Assembly (NCBI GenBank): GCA_944320415.1
Contig: CALUHJ010000006.1
Location: forward strand, 1-64,000
Reading direction: 5' to 3'
DNA length: 64,000 bases
From: an uncultured Bacteroidales bacterium
GTDB taxonomy: Bacteria > Bacteroidota > Bacteroidia > Bacteroidales > P3
The notes under the pieces are model-generated. The model worked only from the letters and a program-made list of their open reading frames with translations, was not told the DNA's origin and searched no databases. Shown one piece after another: positions 24,456 to 32,135 of the stretch (position 1 is its first letter; each line of letters starts with the position of its first letter). Both the position numbers and the translations under genes were made by a program.

Positions 24456-25310
24456 TTACAAGTCGCTGCCGTCAGCCTCGTTGTATTTGTTTTCGTAAAA
24501 CATCATAATGCTATATCGCCCTCCTCTTCCGAAAATAGTAATCCATACTTGTTTCATTGATGAAGGAACAACAACAGCACGTTCCATTGCTTTAATGTAT
24601 TCTATAAATTTAGATTTTGCCAAATCATCCATTTTGTTTATTCTCTTTATCATTTCTTCAGGGTATTCCTCTTCAGTATATTGAGATTTCAATTCTGCCA
24701 ATTCCTTATATTCGTCAGAGTTCTGCAATTCTTTCAATCCTTCATAAAATTTATCGGTTATATCTTTCAAATCTTTATCTATTGATTTGCTGAGCTGATG
24801 AAAAACTGCCTCATATTGTTTCTTTTCTAACATTATACCATTTCCTATATTTTCATCGTCACTTATTGTTTGGTCATATAAGAAATCATCAAATATTTCC
24901 GGAGCTTCTTCCTCCGAAAGAAAACCTCTCTGTATCATTCCTTCTTTAAAGGCAAGCACAAAAGATGGCGCTATGTATTCAAGATAGGATTCATTATTTT
25001 CAAATTGACTGACAAGTTCGTTAAACCTTATCTTGATTTGAGTTTCATCTCTGGAATTTTTATCAATTACGACCACTCTCCAAACCTTGTTGCCTTGTGT
25101 CTGGATTGATATCGATACCTCCTCACCGTTAAACTCTCCGTTCAATACATCTTCCTGACTGTCGTAAACAAAACCCTTTGCCTTCAGTTGCTCAATCATC
25201 TGCTGTTTGGTACCATCCACAGGTATGCCGAGAAATTCAGTGACATCCTTTTGAGCATACAGCACGGCGGAAAACAAAAGCACCACCGCAAATCCAATAA
25301 ATTTTTTCAT
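24456..25310 (-). CDS. Secreted protein, paralogue of the 34046-34723 product
   Basis: 284 residues from the ATG at 25310, which starts a signal peptide (MKKFIGFAVVLLFSAVLYAQ). The mature N-terminus QKDVTEFLGIPVDGTKQQM is followed by a domain with LNGEFNGEEVSISIQTQGNKVWRVVVID and IKIRFNELVSQFENN. The C-terminus ends SIMMFYENKYNEADGSDL. These segments match the 225-residue protein at 34046-34723 (QKDVTKFMGIPIDG, EGEFNGTQVNV, IKIRFNKLCQQFKNN, ITMFYDNEYNRANGEDL). This copy has an extra helical, Glu/Lys-rich middle (about 140-235). Periplasmic or exported; role unknown. It is the last gene before a bidirectional terminator. Confidence 0.8.
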   Translation of the reverse strand: MKKFIGFAVVLLFSAVLYAQKDVTEFLGIPVDGTKQQMIEQLKAKGFVYDSQEDVLNGEFNGEEVSISIQTQGNKVWRVVVIDKNSRDETQIKIRFNELVSQFENNESYLEYIAPSFVLAFKEGMIQRGFLSEEEAPEIFDDFLYDQTISDDENIGNGIMLEKKQYEAVFHQLSKSIDKDLKDITDKFYEGLKELQNSDEYKELAELKSQYTEEEYPEEMIKRINKMDDLAKSKFIEYIKAMERAVVVPSSMKQVWITIFGRGGRYSIMMFYENKYNEADGSDL

Positions 25311-25362
25311 AATTACATGTTTTAATATTGTCCGTCCCAAGACATTTCAATTCATTGCATCA

Positions 25363-25451
25363 TTTAAAAGACATAAAAAAACGTGGAACTCCAACTCATC
25401 ACAATACCGGCATTGCCAAGTGTAAGCAAGAACGTTTTTTATGTCTTTAAA
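25363..25451. repeat. Long inverted repeat upstream of the 24456-25310 gene
   Basis: Arms of about 20 bp (25363-25384 and 25431-25451), TTTAAAGACATAAAAAACGT and its complement with one extra A in two runs, separated by 46 bp. It may be a terminator of the lipoprotein gene upstream, a structured leader of the gene downstream, or the ends of a miniature element. The remainder of the gap 25311-25576 shows nothing further. Confidence 0.55.
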
Positions 25452-25576
25452 TCTTTACAGATACGCAAAGTCCATTGTCCGGTTTTTAGTTCACCTCATT
25501 CAATCAACAAATCGGCTCCAGCAAACCGAACAACATATCCACTTTTAAACATGGAAACAGGGACAATCCTCTGAAA

Positions 25577-26125
25577 TCACAACAGGAAAATGAACGGCAA
25601 AACGGTAGCCAACAAAATGGATGTCGTAAGCAGCGAAGTCTTTCCGGGACTGTAAGCGCTGACTTTCATATCCTGCTCCATATTGCCCAGTTTCTGTTTT
25701 ATAATGGAATTTTCTCCGCAGAACTTGTCATAATCTTCTACTTTGGACGTCTTGCATCCAATCAAATCCACCGTAACAAGGCAAACGGTATCGGTATATT
25801 TGCTGTACCTGCCCCTGTATTTCATGGTAAATTCCACCTCGTCCCCATTACTGTTGGAGAAAGAATAAACCTCCTGATCGTAAAAATCATTCGAAAGAAT
25901 AGAACTGCTGCCCATTTTACTGGAATAATAAGCGCCTACCACCAAAGGTTCATTTTTGGTTTCAGTTGCCATGCCCGACAATTCGTAACCGTGTTTTTGC
26001 AAATCGGCCTTAGCTTCATTGATACATTCATCATACTTTTCAACACTTGTTACAAGAACTTTGGTAGTACATCCCGTAAAACCGATTCCGACAAATACCA
26101 TAAACAAAAGCATAATCTTTTTCAT
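25577..26125 (-). CDS. Lipoprotein with C-terminal hydrophobic segment, unknown function
   Basis: 182 residues. Lipobox signal peptide (MKKIMLLFMVFVGIGFTGC). The mature part (20-160) is polar, with Cys at about 34 and two more near 125-140 that might pair. The last 20 residues (SLLTTSILLATVLPFIFLL) are hydrophobic, an unusual end for a lipoprotein and perhaps a second membrane contact. A TACCTTTG element at 26285-26292 gives a leader of about 155 nt. It is upstream of, and on the same strand as, the QKDVT-type gene at 24456. No family recognised. Confidence 0.7.
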   Translation of the reverse strand: MKKIMLLFMVFVGIGFTGCTTKVLVTSVEKYDECINEAKADLQKHGYELSGMATETKNEPLVVGAYYSSKMGSSSILSNDFYDQEVYSFSNSNGDEVEFTMKYRGRYSKYTDTVCLVTVDLIGCKTSKVEDYDKFCGENSIIKQKLGNMEQDMKVSAYSPGKTSLLTTSILLATVLPFIFLL

Positions 26126-26284
26126 TTTCGTGCATGTCTGTTATATCATCGACCCGTCGTTTTAATTATTGAATCTATTTACCCAATGTTATTCCAGAAA
26201 ACGTACTCAAGACTCTAATTGTCTTCAATCGTCTGAAACACCTTGTTTTACGTTATTTCATCACTTTGTTTTAAGTTTTCCAAA

Positions 26285-26292
26285 CAAAGGTA
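26285..26292 (-). promoter_or_regulatory. TAnnTTTG promoter element for the 25577 lipoprotein
   Basis: Reverse-strand TACCTTTG. It lies in the 500-bp gap 26126-26625, which otherwise holds a palindrome (26447-26486) and the tdh promoter. Confidence 0.5.
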
Positions 26293-26446
26293 CGTTTTTT
26301 TTCCTTTCTTGCAAATAAAAACAGGTAGGAATTTGATAATATTTCAACATTGATTGCAAATTTTATTTGAACGAAAAAACACATCAAAATCAAGTCACTG
26401 TCATTCAGTCACTTGGAATTCATGCAACGAATCTTTATTTCAGAAA

Positions 26447-26486
26447 AATGAAACAAAGAAAGGAAAATTTCTTTCTTCGTTTCATT
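26447..26486. repeat. Intergenic palindrome upstream of tdh
   Basis: Inverted repeat AATGAAACAAAGAAAG (26447-26462) with CTTTCTTCGTTTCATT (26471-26486), one mismatch in 16 bp and an 8-bp loop. It lies between two divergent promoters and has no gene running into it, so a terminator role is doubtful; an operator or small-RNA element is possible. Confidence 0.5.
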
Positions 26487-26571
26487 TACGCCAAACAAAG
26501 AAAGAGGAAAATGCCATTACCGTACTGTTTTTCTATTCGGTTTTTTACCCGTGTTTTCAAAGTTTATTTCG

Positions 26572-26579
26572 TAACTTTG
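26572..26579 (+). promoter_or_regulatory. TAnnTTTG promoter element for tdh
   Basis: TAACTTTG, 46 bp before the tdh start codon. Confidence 0.55.
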
Positions 26580-26625
26580 CAGCGTTTTTACACAGCGGTA
26601 ATAAAAAACGTAACATCATAACAAG

Positions 26626-27582
26626 ATGAAGAGAATATTGGTTTTAGGCTCTGGCGGACAGATTGGAAGCGAGCTTACAATGAGATTGAGAGAGGTTTAC
26701 GGAGATGGCAATGTGGTTGCCACCGACATAAATCCGGAGCGTCTGACAAAGGAAATACAACAGACGGGTCCGACGGCGGCCTGTGACGCCACAAAGGCGG
26801 AGGAAATAGCCGCAATTGTCGACAAATACAAAATCGACTCCATTTACAACCTTGTGGCCATTCTTTCGGCAACGGCTGAAAAGAATCCCATGTTGGGCTG
26901 GAATGTCGGAATGGGAGCCTTGTTGAACTGTCTTGAGATTTCGAGAGAGAAGAAGTGTGCCTTGTTCACGCCTTCTTCAATAGGTGCTTTCGGCGACACC
27001 ACGCCATTGAACGGCACTCCTCAGGACACAATACAGCGTCCTAAGACTATTTACGGGGTTACAAAGGTTACGGGAGAACTTTTGGGAGACTATTACTATG
27101 AGCGTTTCGGCGTGGATGCCCGTTCGGTACGTTTTCCCGGACTTATATCCAATGTAACGCCTCCGGGTGGAGGCACTACGGACTATGCCGTTGACATATA
27201 CTATGCCGCAGTAAAGGGTGAAGACTTTGTCTGCCCGCTGAAACCGGGAACGATGCTTGACATGATGTACATGCCTGACGCTTTGGATGCGGCCATCAAC
27301 CTCATGGAGGCAGACCCTTCAAAGCTGGTTCACCGCAACTCGTTCAACATAACGGCAATGCACTTTGACCCTGAAGAGATTTATGCAGAGGTGAGAAAGC
27401 ATAAGCCGGACTTCAAGATGACGTATGAATTCGATGCCATAAGACAGAAGATAGCCGATTCATGGCCTAACTGGATGGATGACTCATGCGCAAGGGAAGA
27501 ATGGGGATTTGCACCAAAGTACAACCTTCAGACAATGACGGTGGACATGTTGGACAAGCTGTCCAAGAAGTTCGGAAAATAA
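26626..27582 (+). CDS. tdh: L-threonine 3-dehydrogenase, SDR/epimerase type
   Basis: 318 residues of the extended short-chain dehydrogenase family, not the zinc alcohol-dehydrogenase type. It oxidises threonine to 2-amino-3-ketobutyrate with NAD+. Motifs: dinucleotide loop VLGSGGQIGSELTMRL (6-21), the acidic NAD-selecting residue in VATDINPERL, FTPSSIGAFGDTTP with the catalytic Ser/Thr, the active-site YGVTK (about 144-148) and RFPGLIS. Its partner kbl is upstream on the same strand, so the pathway from threonine to glycine and acetyl-CoA is complete in the window, although the two genes have separate promoters. Confidence 0.95.
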   Translation: MKRILVLGSGGQIGSELTMRLREVYGDGNVVATDINPERLTKEIQQTGPTAACDATKAEEIAAIVDKYKIDSIYNLVAILSATAEKNPMLGWNVGMGALLNCLEISREKKCALFTPSSIGAFGDTTPLNGTPQDTIQRPKTIYGVTKVTGELLGDYYYERFGVDARSVRFPGLISNVTPPGGGTTDYAVDIYYAAVKGEDFVCPLKPGTMLDMMYMPDALDAAINLMEADPSKLVHRNSFNITAMHFDPEEIYAEVRKHKPDFKMTYEFDAIRQKIADSWPNWMDDSCAREEWGFAPKYNLQTMTVDMLDKLSKKFGK

Positions 27583-27605
27583 AACACCACATATGATAAT
27601 AAGGC

Positions 27606-27650
27606 AAAAAAAAGCCCGGTTCGTCATTGAGAACCGGGCTTTTCCTTTTT
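27606..27650. terminator. Bidirectional terminator between tdh and the lysine-degradation operon
   Basis: Perfect 12-bp stem AAAGCCCGGTTC (27611-27622) with its complement (27631-27642), A run on one side and T run on the other. Confidence 0.85.
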
Positions 27651-27663
27651 CAATATCCGAAAA

Positions 27664-28407
27664 TTATACCGTCATACCGCCATCGACCGACAACACTGCA
27701 CCGTTGACGTATGCCGCTTCGTCGGAAGCAAGGAAGCAAAACGCATTTGCTATGTCCTCAGGCTCTCCCAAACGTCCCACAGGCACCTTTGCCTTCATGG
27801 ATGCAAGAACATCCTCAGGCATCTTGGCCACCATGTCCGTCGCAATGAAACCAGGTGCCACGGCATTGACCGTCACGCCTTTTCTGCCAAGCTCTCTTGC
27901 CAAGGTCTTGGTCATGCCTATCACTCCTGCCTTTGTAGCCACATAGTTGGTTTGGCCGAAGTTTCCGTAAAGTCCCACAACGGAAGACACGTTTATTATT
28001 CTGCCCCAGCCTGCATCAACCATGTATTGGTTTACCGCCTTTGTGCAATAGAACGTTCCGGTAAGGTTTATGTCTATCACCGACTGCCATTGTTCAGGCG
28101 TCATTTTCTTCAACGTGGAATCGTTGGTTATTCCGGCATTGTTTACCAATATGTCAACCTTTCCGTTGGCCTCGAACACTTTCTTTGCTGCCGCACATAC
28201 CTGTTCGTAGTTTGAGGTATCGACCGCATCGAATGTTACGGTAAATCCTTCCTTGGCCATTTTCTCCACAAAGGCCTTGCCCTTCTCTGCGTTTCTTGCC
28301 CAAACGGTTACCTTTGCGCCTTCCTGGGCGAACTTTCTAGCCGCAGCGGCTCCTATGCCTGCGGTACCACCTGTTATGATGGCTACCTTGTTTTCCAATC
28401 TTTTCAT
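27664..28407 (-). CDS. 3-oxoacyl reductase, FabG/PhaB type (probable acetoacetyl-CoA reductase)
   Basis: 247 residues, classical short-chain dehydrogenase. TGGTAGIGAAAARKF (12-26) binds the nucleotide, an Arg in VWARNAEKG favours NADP(H), NNAGIT is present, and the catalytic Ser-Tyr-Lys are in NVSSVVGLYGNFGQTNYVATKAG (about 140-162). Alone it could be FabG of fatty-acid synthesis. As the last gene of a run with an R-specific hydratase and kamDE, it is better read as an R-specific 3-hydroxybutyryl-CoA/acetoacetyl-CoA reductase (inference). It lies 21 bp after the hydratase gene and ends at a strong terminator. Confidence 0.88.
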   Translation of the reverse strand: MKRLENKVAIITGGTAGIGAAAARKFAQEGAKVTVWARNAEKGKAFVEKMAKEGFTVTFDAVDTSNYEQVCAAAKKVFEANGKVDILVNNAGITNDSTLKKMTPEQWQSVIDINLTGTFYCTKAVNQYMVDAGWGRIINVSSVVGLYGNFGQTNYVATKAGVIGMTKTLARELGRKGVTVNAVAPGFIATDMVAKMPEDVLASMKAKVPVGRLGEPEDIANAFCFLASDEAAYVNGAVLSVDGGMTV

Positions 28408-28428
28408 ATCAATATCTTTTTTTAAGTC

Positions 28429-28839
28429 CTAAAATCTTTCGGTGTGCATCAACTTGGCCTCACCTGTTATGACCTCCTTGTCGTTAGCCTTGTCCACAAG
28501 GCTGCACTTGATTATTCCCCTGTGCTTCTGGGTGTCTACTTCCAACACCTCGAACCTTGCAACATAGTCATGCTCCACAAAGACGGGAGCACGGAAACTC
28601 ATCTGCTGGCTCATGTATATCGTTCCTTCACCCGGCCACTTCGTTCCGAACACTCTCGAAAACACCGAAGCCGCCAGAAAACCGTGTACTATCGGACGGC
28701 CGAAAGGAGTCTTGGCCGCATATTCCTCATTGACGTGTATGGGGTTGTTATCCAGCGAACAGTCCGCAAAGGCGTTTACCTGCGCCTGAGTGAAACGGGT
28801 GTCCAATTCGAAGCAATCCCCCTTGTTTATCTTTTCCAT
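28429..28839 (-). CDS. phaJ: MaoC-like (R)-specific enoyl-CoA hydratase
   Basis: 136 residues, single hot-dog domain. The hydratase-2 motif is visible as LDNNPIHVNEEYAAKTPFG followed by RPIVHGFLAAS, with the catalytic Asp and His in place. PhaJ-type enzymes hydrate crotonyl-CoA to (R)-3-hydroxybutyryl-CoA, and the FabG-like neighbour could oxidise that to acetoacetyl-CoA. Hot-dog 3-aminobutyryl-CoA ammonia lyase (Kal) of lysine fermentation has a similar size and was considered, but the intact hydratase signature favours PhaJ. It lies between the CoA-transferase subunit gene (10 bp upstream) and the reductase gene. Confidence 0.85.
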   Translation of the reverse strand: MEKINKGDCFELDTRFTQAQVNAFADCSLDNNPIHVNEEYAAKTPFGRPIVHGFLAASVFSRVFGTKWPGEGTIYMSQQMSFRAPVFVEHDYVARFEVLEVDTQKHRGIIKCSLVDKANDKEVITGEAKLMHTERF

Positions 28840-28849
28840 GTCCTTAAAA

Positions 28850-29509
28850 TTATTGTTGCATTGGTTTCAAATCCTTGGATATGATGAGGGTTGCCTCGGT
28901 TGCGGCCTGAACCTGCTCGACCGTGAATTCAGGATGCACTTCCTTCAACACTATGCCCTCAGGAGTTATATCCATAACGCCCATTTCAGTTATTATCATG
29001 TTCACCTGTCCCTTTGCCGTCAAAGGAAGGGTGCATTTTTTCAATATCTTGGGATTGCCTTTGGCCGTATGCTCCATTGCAAGTATCACCTTCTTTGCTC
29101 CTACAAGCAAATCCATGGCACCGCCCATTCCCGGTATCTTCTTGCCGGGTATCATCCAGTTCGCAAGGTCTCCATGCTCGTCAACCTGCATCGCTCCGAG
29201 GATGGAAGCATCCACATGTCCCCCTCTGATTATGCCGAACGAGGTTGCAGAGTCAAACGTGGCCGCTCCGTCTATCATGGTCACATATCCGCCTCCCGCA
29301 TTTATCAATTCGGGATCTTCCTCTCCCGGTTTGGCATCCGAATCCATGCCTATCAATCCGTTCTCGCTCTGCAAGAGAACCTTTACTCCCGGTTTCAAAT
29401 AGTTGGGTATGAGAGTAGGTATGCCTATTCCCAAATTAACAACATATCCGTCTTGAAGTTCCAAAGCCGCACGCCTTGCTATAACTTCCCTGATTTGAGC
29501 CTTTTCCAT
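28850..29509 (-). CDS. atoA: Acetoacetate/butyrate CoA-transferase beta subunit
   Basis: 219 residues, family I CoA-transferase B subunit (ScoB/AtoA). Signature VVNLGIGIPTLIPNYL (about 23-38) and catalytic Glu in LLQSENGLIGMD (about 45-56), then GGYVTMIDGAATFDSATSFGIIRGGHVDASILGAMQVD. In lysine fermentation this heterodimer moves CoA between acetoacetate and butyryl-CoA. The alpha subunit (AtoD/ScoA) is not in this window; split subunit genes are known in related organisms, so it is probably encoded elsewhere. It lies 37 bp downstream of kamE. Confidence 0.93.
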   Translation of the reverse strand: MEKAQIREVIARRAALELQDGYVVNLGIGIPTLIPNYLKPGVKVLLQSENGLIGMDSDAKPGEEDPELINAGGGYVTMIDGAATFDSATSFGIIRGGHVDASILGAMQVDEHGDLANWMIPGKKIPGMGGAMDLLVGAKKVILAMEHTAKGNPKILKKCTLPLTAKGQVNMIITEMGVMDITPEGIVLKEVHPEFTVEQVQAATEATLIISKDLKPMQQ

Positions 29510-29546
29510 AAATATAGGTATTTAATTTCTTCTTTTCTCATCTTGT

Positions 29547-30335
29547 TCACTTGCCCATGCGTCTTGCCAACTCCTGAGCAATGTAAGAGGCAACGTCATC
29601 CGCATAGGTGTTCATTCCGAAGCCTGCATCATAACCCAGTTCCTTGGCCAGCTCGTGCGTAATGCGGGCTCCGCCGCAGCACAATATGACCTTGTCCCTC
29701 AAACCTTCGGCCTCCAACATCTCAACCAACTCCGTAAGGTTCTTGATGTGAACGTCCTTCTGCGTTACGGTCTGAGACACTATCAACGCATCGGCATTGA
29801 TTTCTATTGCCTTGGCTATGAAGTCCTCGTTCAAGACCTGAGCACCCATGTTCAAGGCCTCTATCATCTCATAACGCTCCATGCCGTAATGTCCCGCGTA
29901 ACCCTTCATGTTCATTATCGCATCTATTCCGACAGTGTGGGCATCCGTTCCGGTGGACGCTCCAACTACAACTATCTTGCGGCCTATCTTCTCCTTTATG
30001 AACTCGTCCGTCTGGTGCATGTCCATGGTGTTGGACTCGACCTTAGGAACATGTATGGTCGTGTAGTCAACCGTATGCGTACAGCTGCCGTAGCAGTTGA
30101 AGAAGGTGAAACCCTTGGTCAGCTCCTTGTAGTAAACGACCTGAGGATTCTCAAAGCCCATTTTCTTCATCAGTTGCTTTGCCGCCTCTATGGCCTCGTC
30201 CCCGCATGGAACGGGCAGTGTAAAACTCATCTGAGTCTTACCGTCGTTCATGGTGTCCCCGTATGGTTTTACCTTGGCAAGGTCAAGTTTCGTATCGAAG
30301 TCCTTGCTCTCCATCGAATAAAGTCCGCCGCTCAT
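29547..30335 (-). CDS. kamE: Lysine 5,6-aminomutase beta subunit
   Basis: 262 residues. It carries the adenosylcobalamin-binding Rossmann domain and the PLP lysine of the 5,6-aminomutase that moves the terminal amino group of beta-lysine (or D-lysine). The base-off B12 motif DAHTVG is at 131-136, with the cobalt-ligating His at 133. The PLP-linking Lys lies 11 residues later at 144 (IDAIMNMKG). Both numbers coincide with those published for the clostridial enzyme. An N-terminal dimerisation part includes NCYGSCTHTVDYTT. It overlaps kamD by 1 bp (TAATG), so subunits are made in a coupled way. Confidence 0.96.
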   Translation of the reverse strand: MSGGLYSMESKDFDTKLDLAKVKPYGDTMNDGKTQMSFTLPVPCGDEAIEAAKQLMKKMGFENPQVVYYKELTKGFTFFNCYGSCTHTVDYTTIHVPKVESNTMDMHQTDEFIKEKIGRKIVVVGASTGTDAHTVGIDAIMNMKGYAGHYGMERYEMIEALNMGAQVLNEDFIAKAIEINADALIVSQTVTQKDVHIKNLTELVEMLEAEGLRDKVILCCGGARITHELAKELGYDAGFGMNTYADDVASYIAQELARRMGK

Positions 30336-31900
30336 TATCGTTGTCCTCCTTTTCCTTTCATTAGTTCAATAAACGGATTGTAGTAATGCTCTCCCTTTTC
30401 GAACACTCCGTCCAATCCCTTTCCTCCGTTACGCGGACGCTTCACATCCGCAAATATACCCTTTTCCAGTGCCGTGAAAAGACCTTCCTCGGTCATCTTC
30501 TCCAAAAGCTCTATCGCATTATCCAACACCTGCTTTGCCCTCGTCTGCATTATACCGTCCTTCTTGAATTCGAGGTCGTCGCCTATGTTCTTCATGTTGT
30601 TGAAGATATATTTCGCGTTCTCTATAGACAGATAACGGTCCGACATGAACGGCGTATGTATCGCCTCGGTCATCATGCCCAACAGCTGAAGTCCCTGACC
30701 GGTCCATATGGCTATCTCGTTGAACAGGGCATCCTGTATGTGTCCGCGGAATATGTTTCCCGTCATGAACTTTGTAGGCGGCATGTATTTCAACGGCGCA
30801 TTCGGGAATATCTCCCTTATCATCTGGGCCTGGGCCAGCTCGTAGAGGAATCCGTTCTCCAAATCGGGCGTCATCTCAAAGGCATGTCCCAATCCCATCT
30901 GCTCTTCCGGCAATCCGGCCGCAAAGGCCAACTGTTCGTTTATAAGGTCGGAGGCCAAAACGGTGTGCGCCTGCTCGTAGGCATCGGCCGTTGTAAGGTA
31001 GTTGTCCTCTCCCGTATTGATTATCACCCCGGCAAAGCCGTTTATTACTCTCGAAAAGAACTGGTCGACCAGCGTTCTCTGCATGTTTATGTCCCTGAAC
31101 AATATGCCGTAAAGCGCATCGTTCAACATCACGTCCAAACCTTCCAACGCTCCCATTACGGCTATTTCCGGCATGCACAGACCCGAACAGTAGTTGCACA
31201 ATCTTATGTAACGTCCTACCTCTTCGCCCACTTCATCCAGAGCCTTACGCATTATGCGGAAGTTCTCCTGAGTGGCAAAGGTGCCGCCGAAGCCTTCGGT
31301 GGTCGCTCCGTAAGGAACATAGTCCAAAAGGGACTGTCCCGTGGTACGTATCACCGCTATGATGTCCGCACCCTGTCGTGCCGCCGCCTGAGCCTGCACA
31401 ACGTCTTCATAGATGTTTCCAGTCGCAACTATGACATAAAGATAGGGCCTGCTGCCCTCCCCTATGGTCGCGATGTAGTTTTCCCTGCGTTGTCTGTTTG
31501 CCTTTATCTTCTCGATGGAGCTGTTGATGAACGGCGTCAACGCCTCCTTCGCCTTGTCCAAACCGTGCTGAGGCAGAGCCGTTATGTCGAGTCTGCCCTC
31601 GGCCATCTGCTCGGCTATCTGGCAAGGGGTACATCCGGTATGAAGGACGGCATTGCCCAAAAGCAAAAGCACGCCGTTGGAAAGCATACCCTTGTCCTTT
31701 ACGAAATCAACCACAACATTCGGAAGCGGAACGCCGTTGGCATCCACCCCGTCTATGCCTACCAGACGGCACAGCGTACGCTCGCAAGCCACAGTAGAAT
31801 AACAGTCCACAAAAGACTGAACCTGATCCGATATGGTCTTGGCCAAGTCCTTTGCGTGTGCTACTTTCTTGAAGTCTAAACCTAATTTGCTTTTTTCCAT
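30335..31900 (-). CDS. kamD: Lysine 5,6-aminomutase alpha subunit
   Basis: 521 residues from the ATG at 31900; an in-frame TTG two codons upstream is less likely. TIM-barrel subunit that binds PLP phosphate and the substrate, and holds the upper face of adenosylcobalamin when paired with KamE. The sequence follows the family throughout (LGIDGVDANGVPLPN-type start, TALPQHGLDKAKE, YVPYGATTEGFGGTFATQENFRIMR, INTGEDNYLTTADAYEQAH). It is first gene of the operon kamD-kamE-atoA-phaJ-reductase. kamA, kdd, kce and kal of the pathway are not in the window. Confidence 0.96.
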   Translation of the reverse strand: MEKSKLGLDFKKVAHAKDLAKTISDQVQSFVDCYSTVACERTLCRLVGIDGVDANGVPLPNVVVDFVKDKGMLSNGVLLLLGNAVLHTGCTPCQIAEQMAEGRLDITALPQHGLDKAKEALTPFINSSIEKIKANRQRRENYIATIGEGSRPYLYVIVATGNIYEDVVQAQAAARQGADIIAVIRTTGQSLLDYVPYGATTEGFGGTFATQENFRIMRKALDEVGEEVGRYIRLCNYCSGLCMPEIAVMGALEGLDVMLNDALYGILFRDINMQRTLVDQFFSRVINGFAGVIINTGEDNYLTTADAYEQAHTVLASDLINEQLAFAAGLPEEQMGLGHAFEMTPDLENGFLYELAQAQMIREIFPNAPLKYMPPTKFMTGNIFRGHIQDALFNEIAIWTGQGLQLLGMMTEAIHTPFMSDRYLSIENAKYIFNNMKNIGDDLEFKKDGIMQTRAKQVLDNAIELLEKMTEEGLFTALEKGIFADVKRPRNGGKGLDGVFEKGEHYYNPFIELMKGKGGQR

Positions 31901-31935
31901 AATCAAATAAAAAGTGTCCTTTATCTTTAAAGTAT

Positions 31936-32014
31936 ATTCTTTTCTGAATCCGTTTTTTTCTTTTCTGAATACATTTTCACAGAATCAAATTCCATTTTCG
32001 CGGAATCAAACAAC
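31936..32014. repeat. 21-bp-periodic TTTTCTGAA-type repeat, copy 5
   Basis: TTTTCTGAA at 31940 and 31961 (21 bp), then after a 13-bp step two TTTTC modules at 31974 and 31995 (21 bp) carrying GAATCAAATTCC and GGAATCAAAC. Bases 31939-31969 are identical to copies at 22104 and 47544 and complementary to rho. If the TATTTTTG at 32025-32032 is the kam promoter, this array lies in the kamD 5' leader, unlike most other copies. Confidence 0.8.
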
Positions 32015-32024
32015 AATCAATCCG

Positions 32025-32032
32025 CAAAAATA
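32025..32032 (-). promoter_or_regulatory. Possible TAnnTTTG promoter element for the kam operon
   Basis: Reverse-strand TATTTTTG, 125 bp upstream of the kamD start codon. No better match was seen nearer the gene. Confidence 0.4.
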
Positions 32033-32059
32033 CGAAGAAAAACAAAAACAAACAAGAGA

Positions 32060-32096
32060 AAAACAAAAAACTCCTTGCAGTTGACGCAAGGAGTTA
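32060..32096 (-). terminator. Terminator of the deoxyhypusine-synthase-like gene
   Basis: Reverse-strand hairpin AACTCCTTGC (arms 32069-32078 and 32086-32095) followed by TTTTTTGTTTTT. It separates this gene from the kam operon. Confidence 0.8.
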
Positions 32097-32135
32097 TCGA
32101 CGGGCGTGACACGGCATGAAATCCGGTACAATCCC

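Noticed and set aside
28429..28839. Kal, 3-aminobutyryl-CoA ammonia lyase, for the hot-dog protein in the lysine operon
   Set aside because: The full hydratase-2 signature (DNNPIH and RPIVHG) favours an R-specific enoyl-CoA hydratase.
30386..31879. Open frame of 497 codons opposite kamD
   Set aside because: Antisense shadow of kamD with no recognisable protein features.
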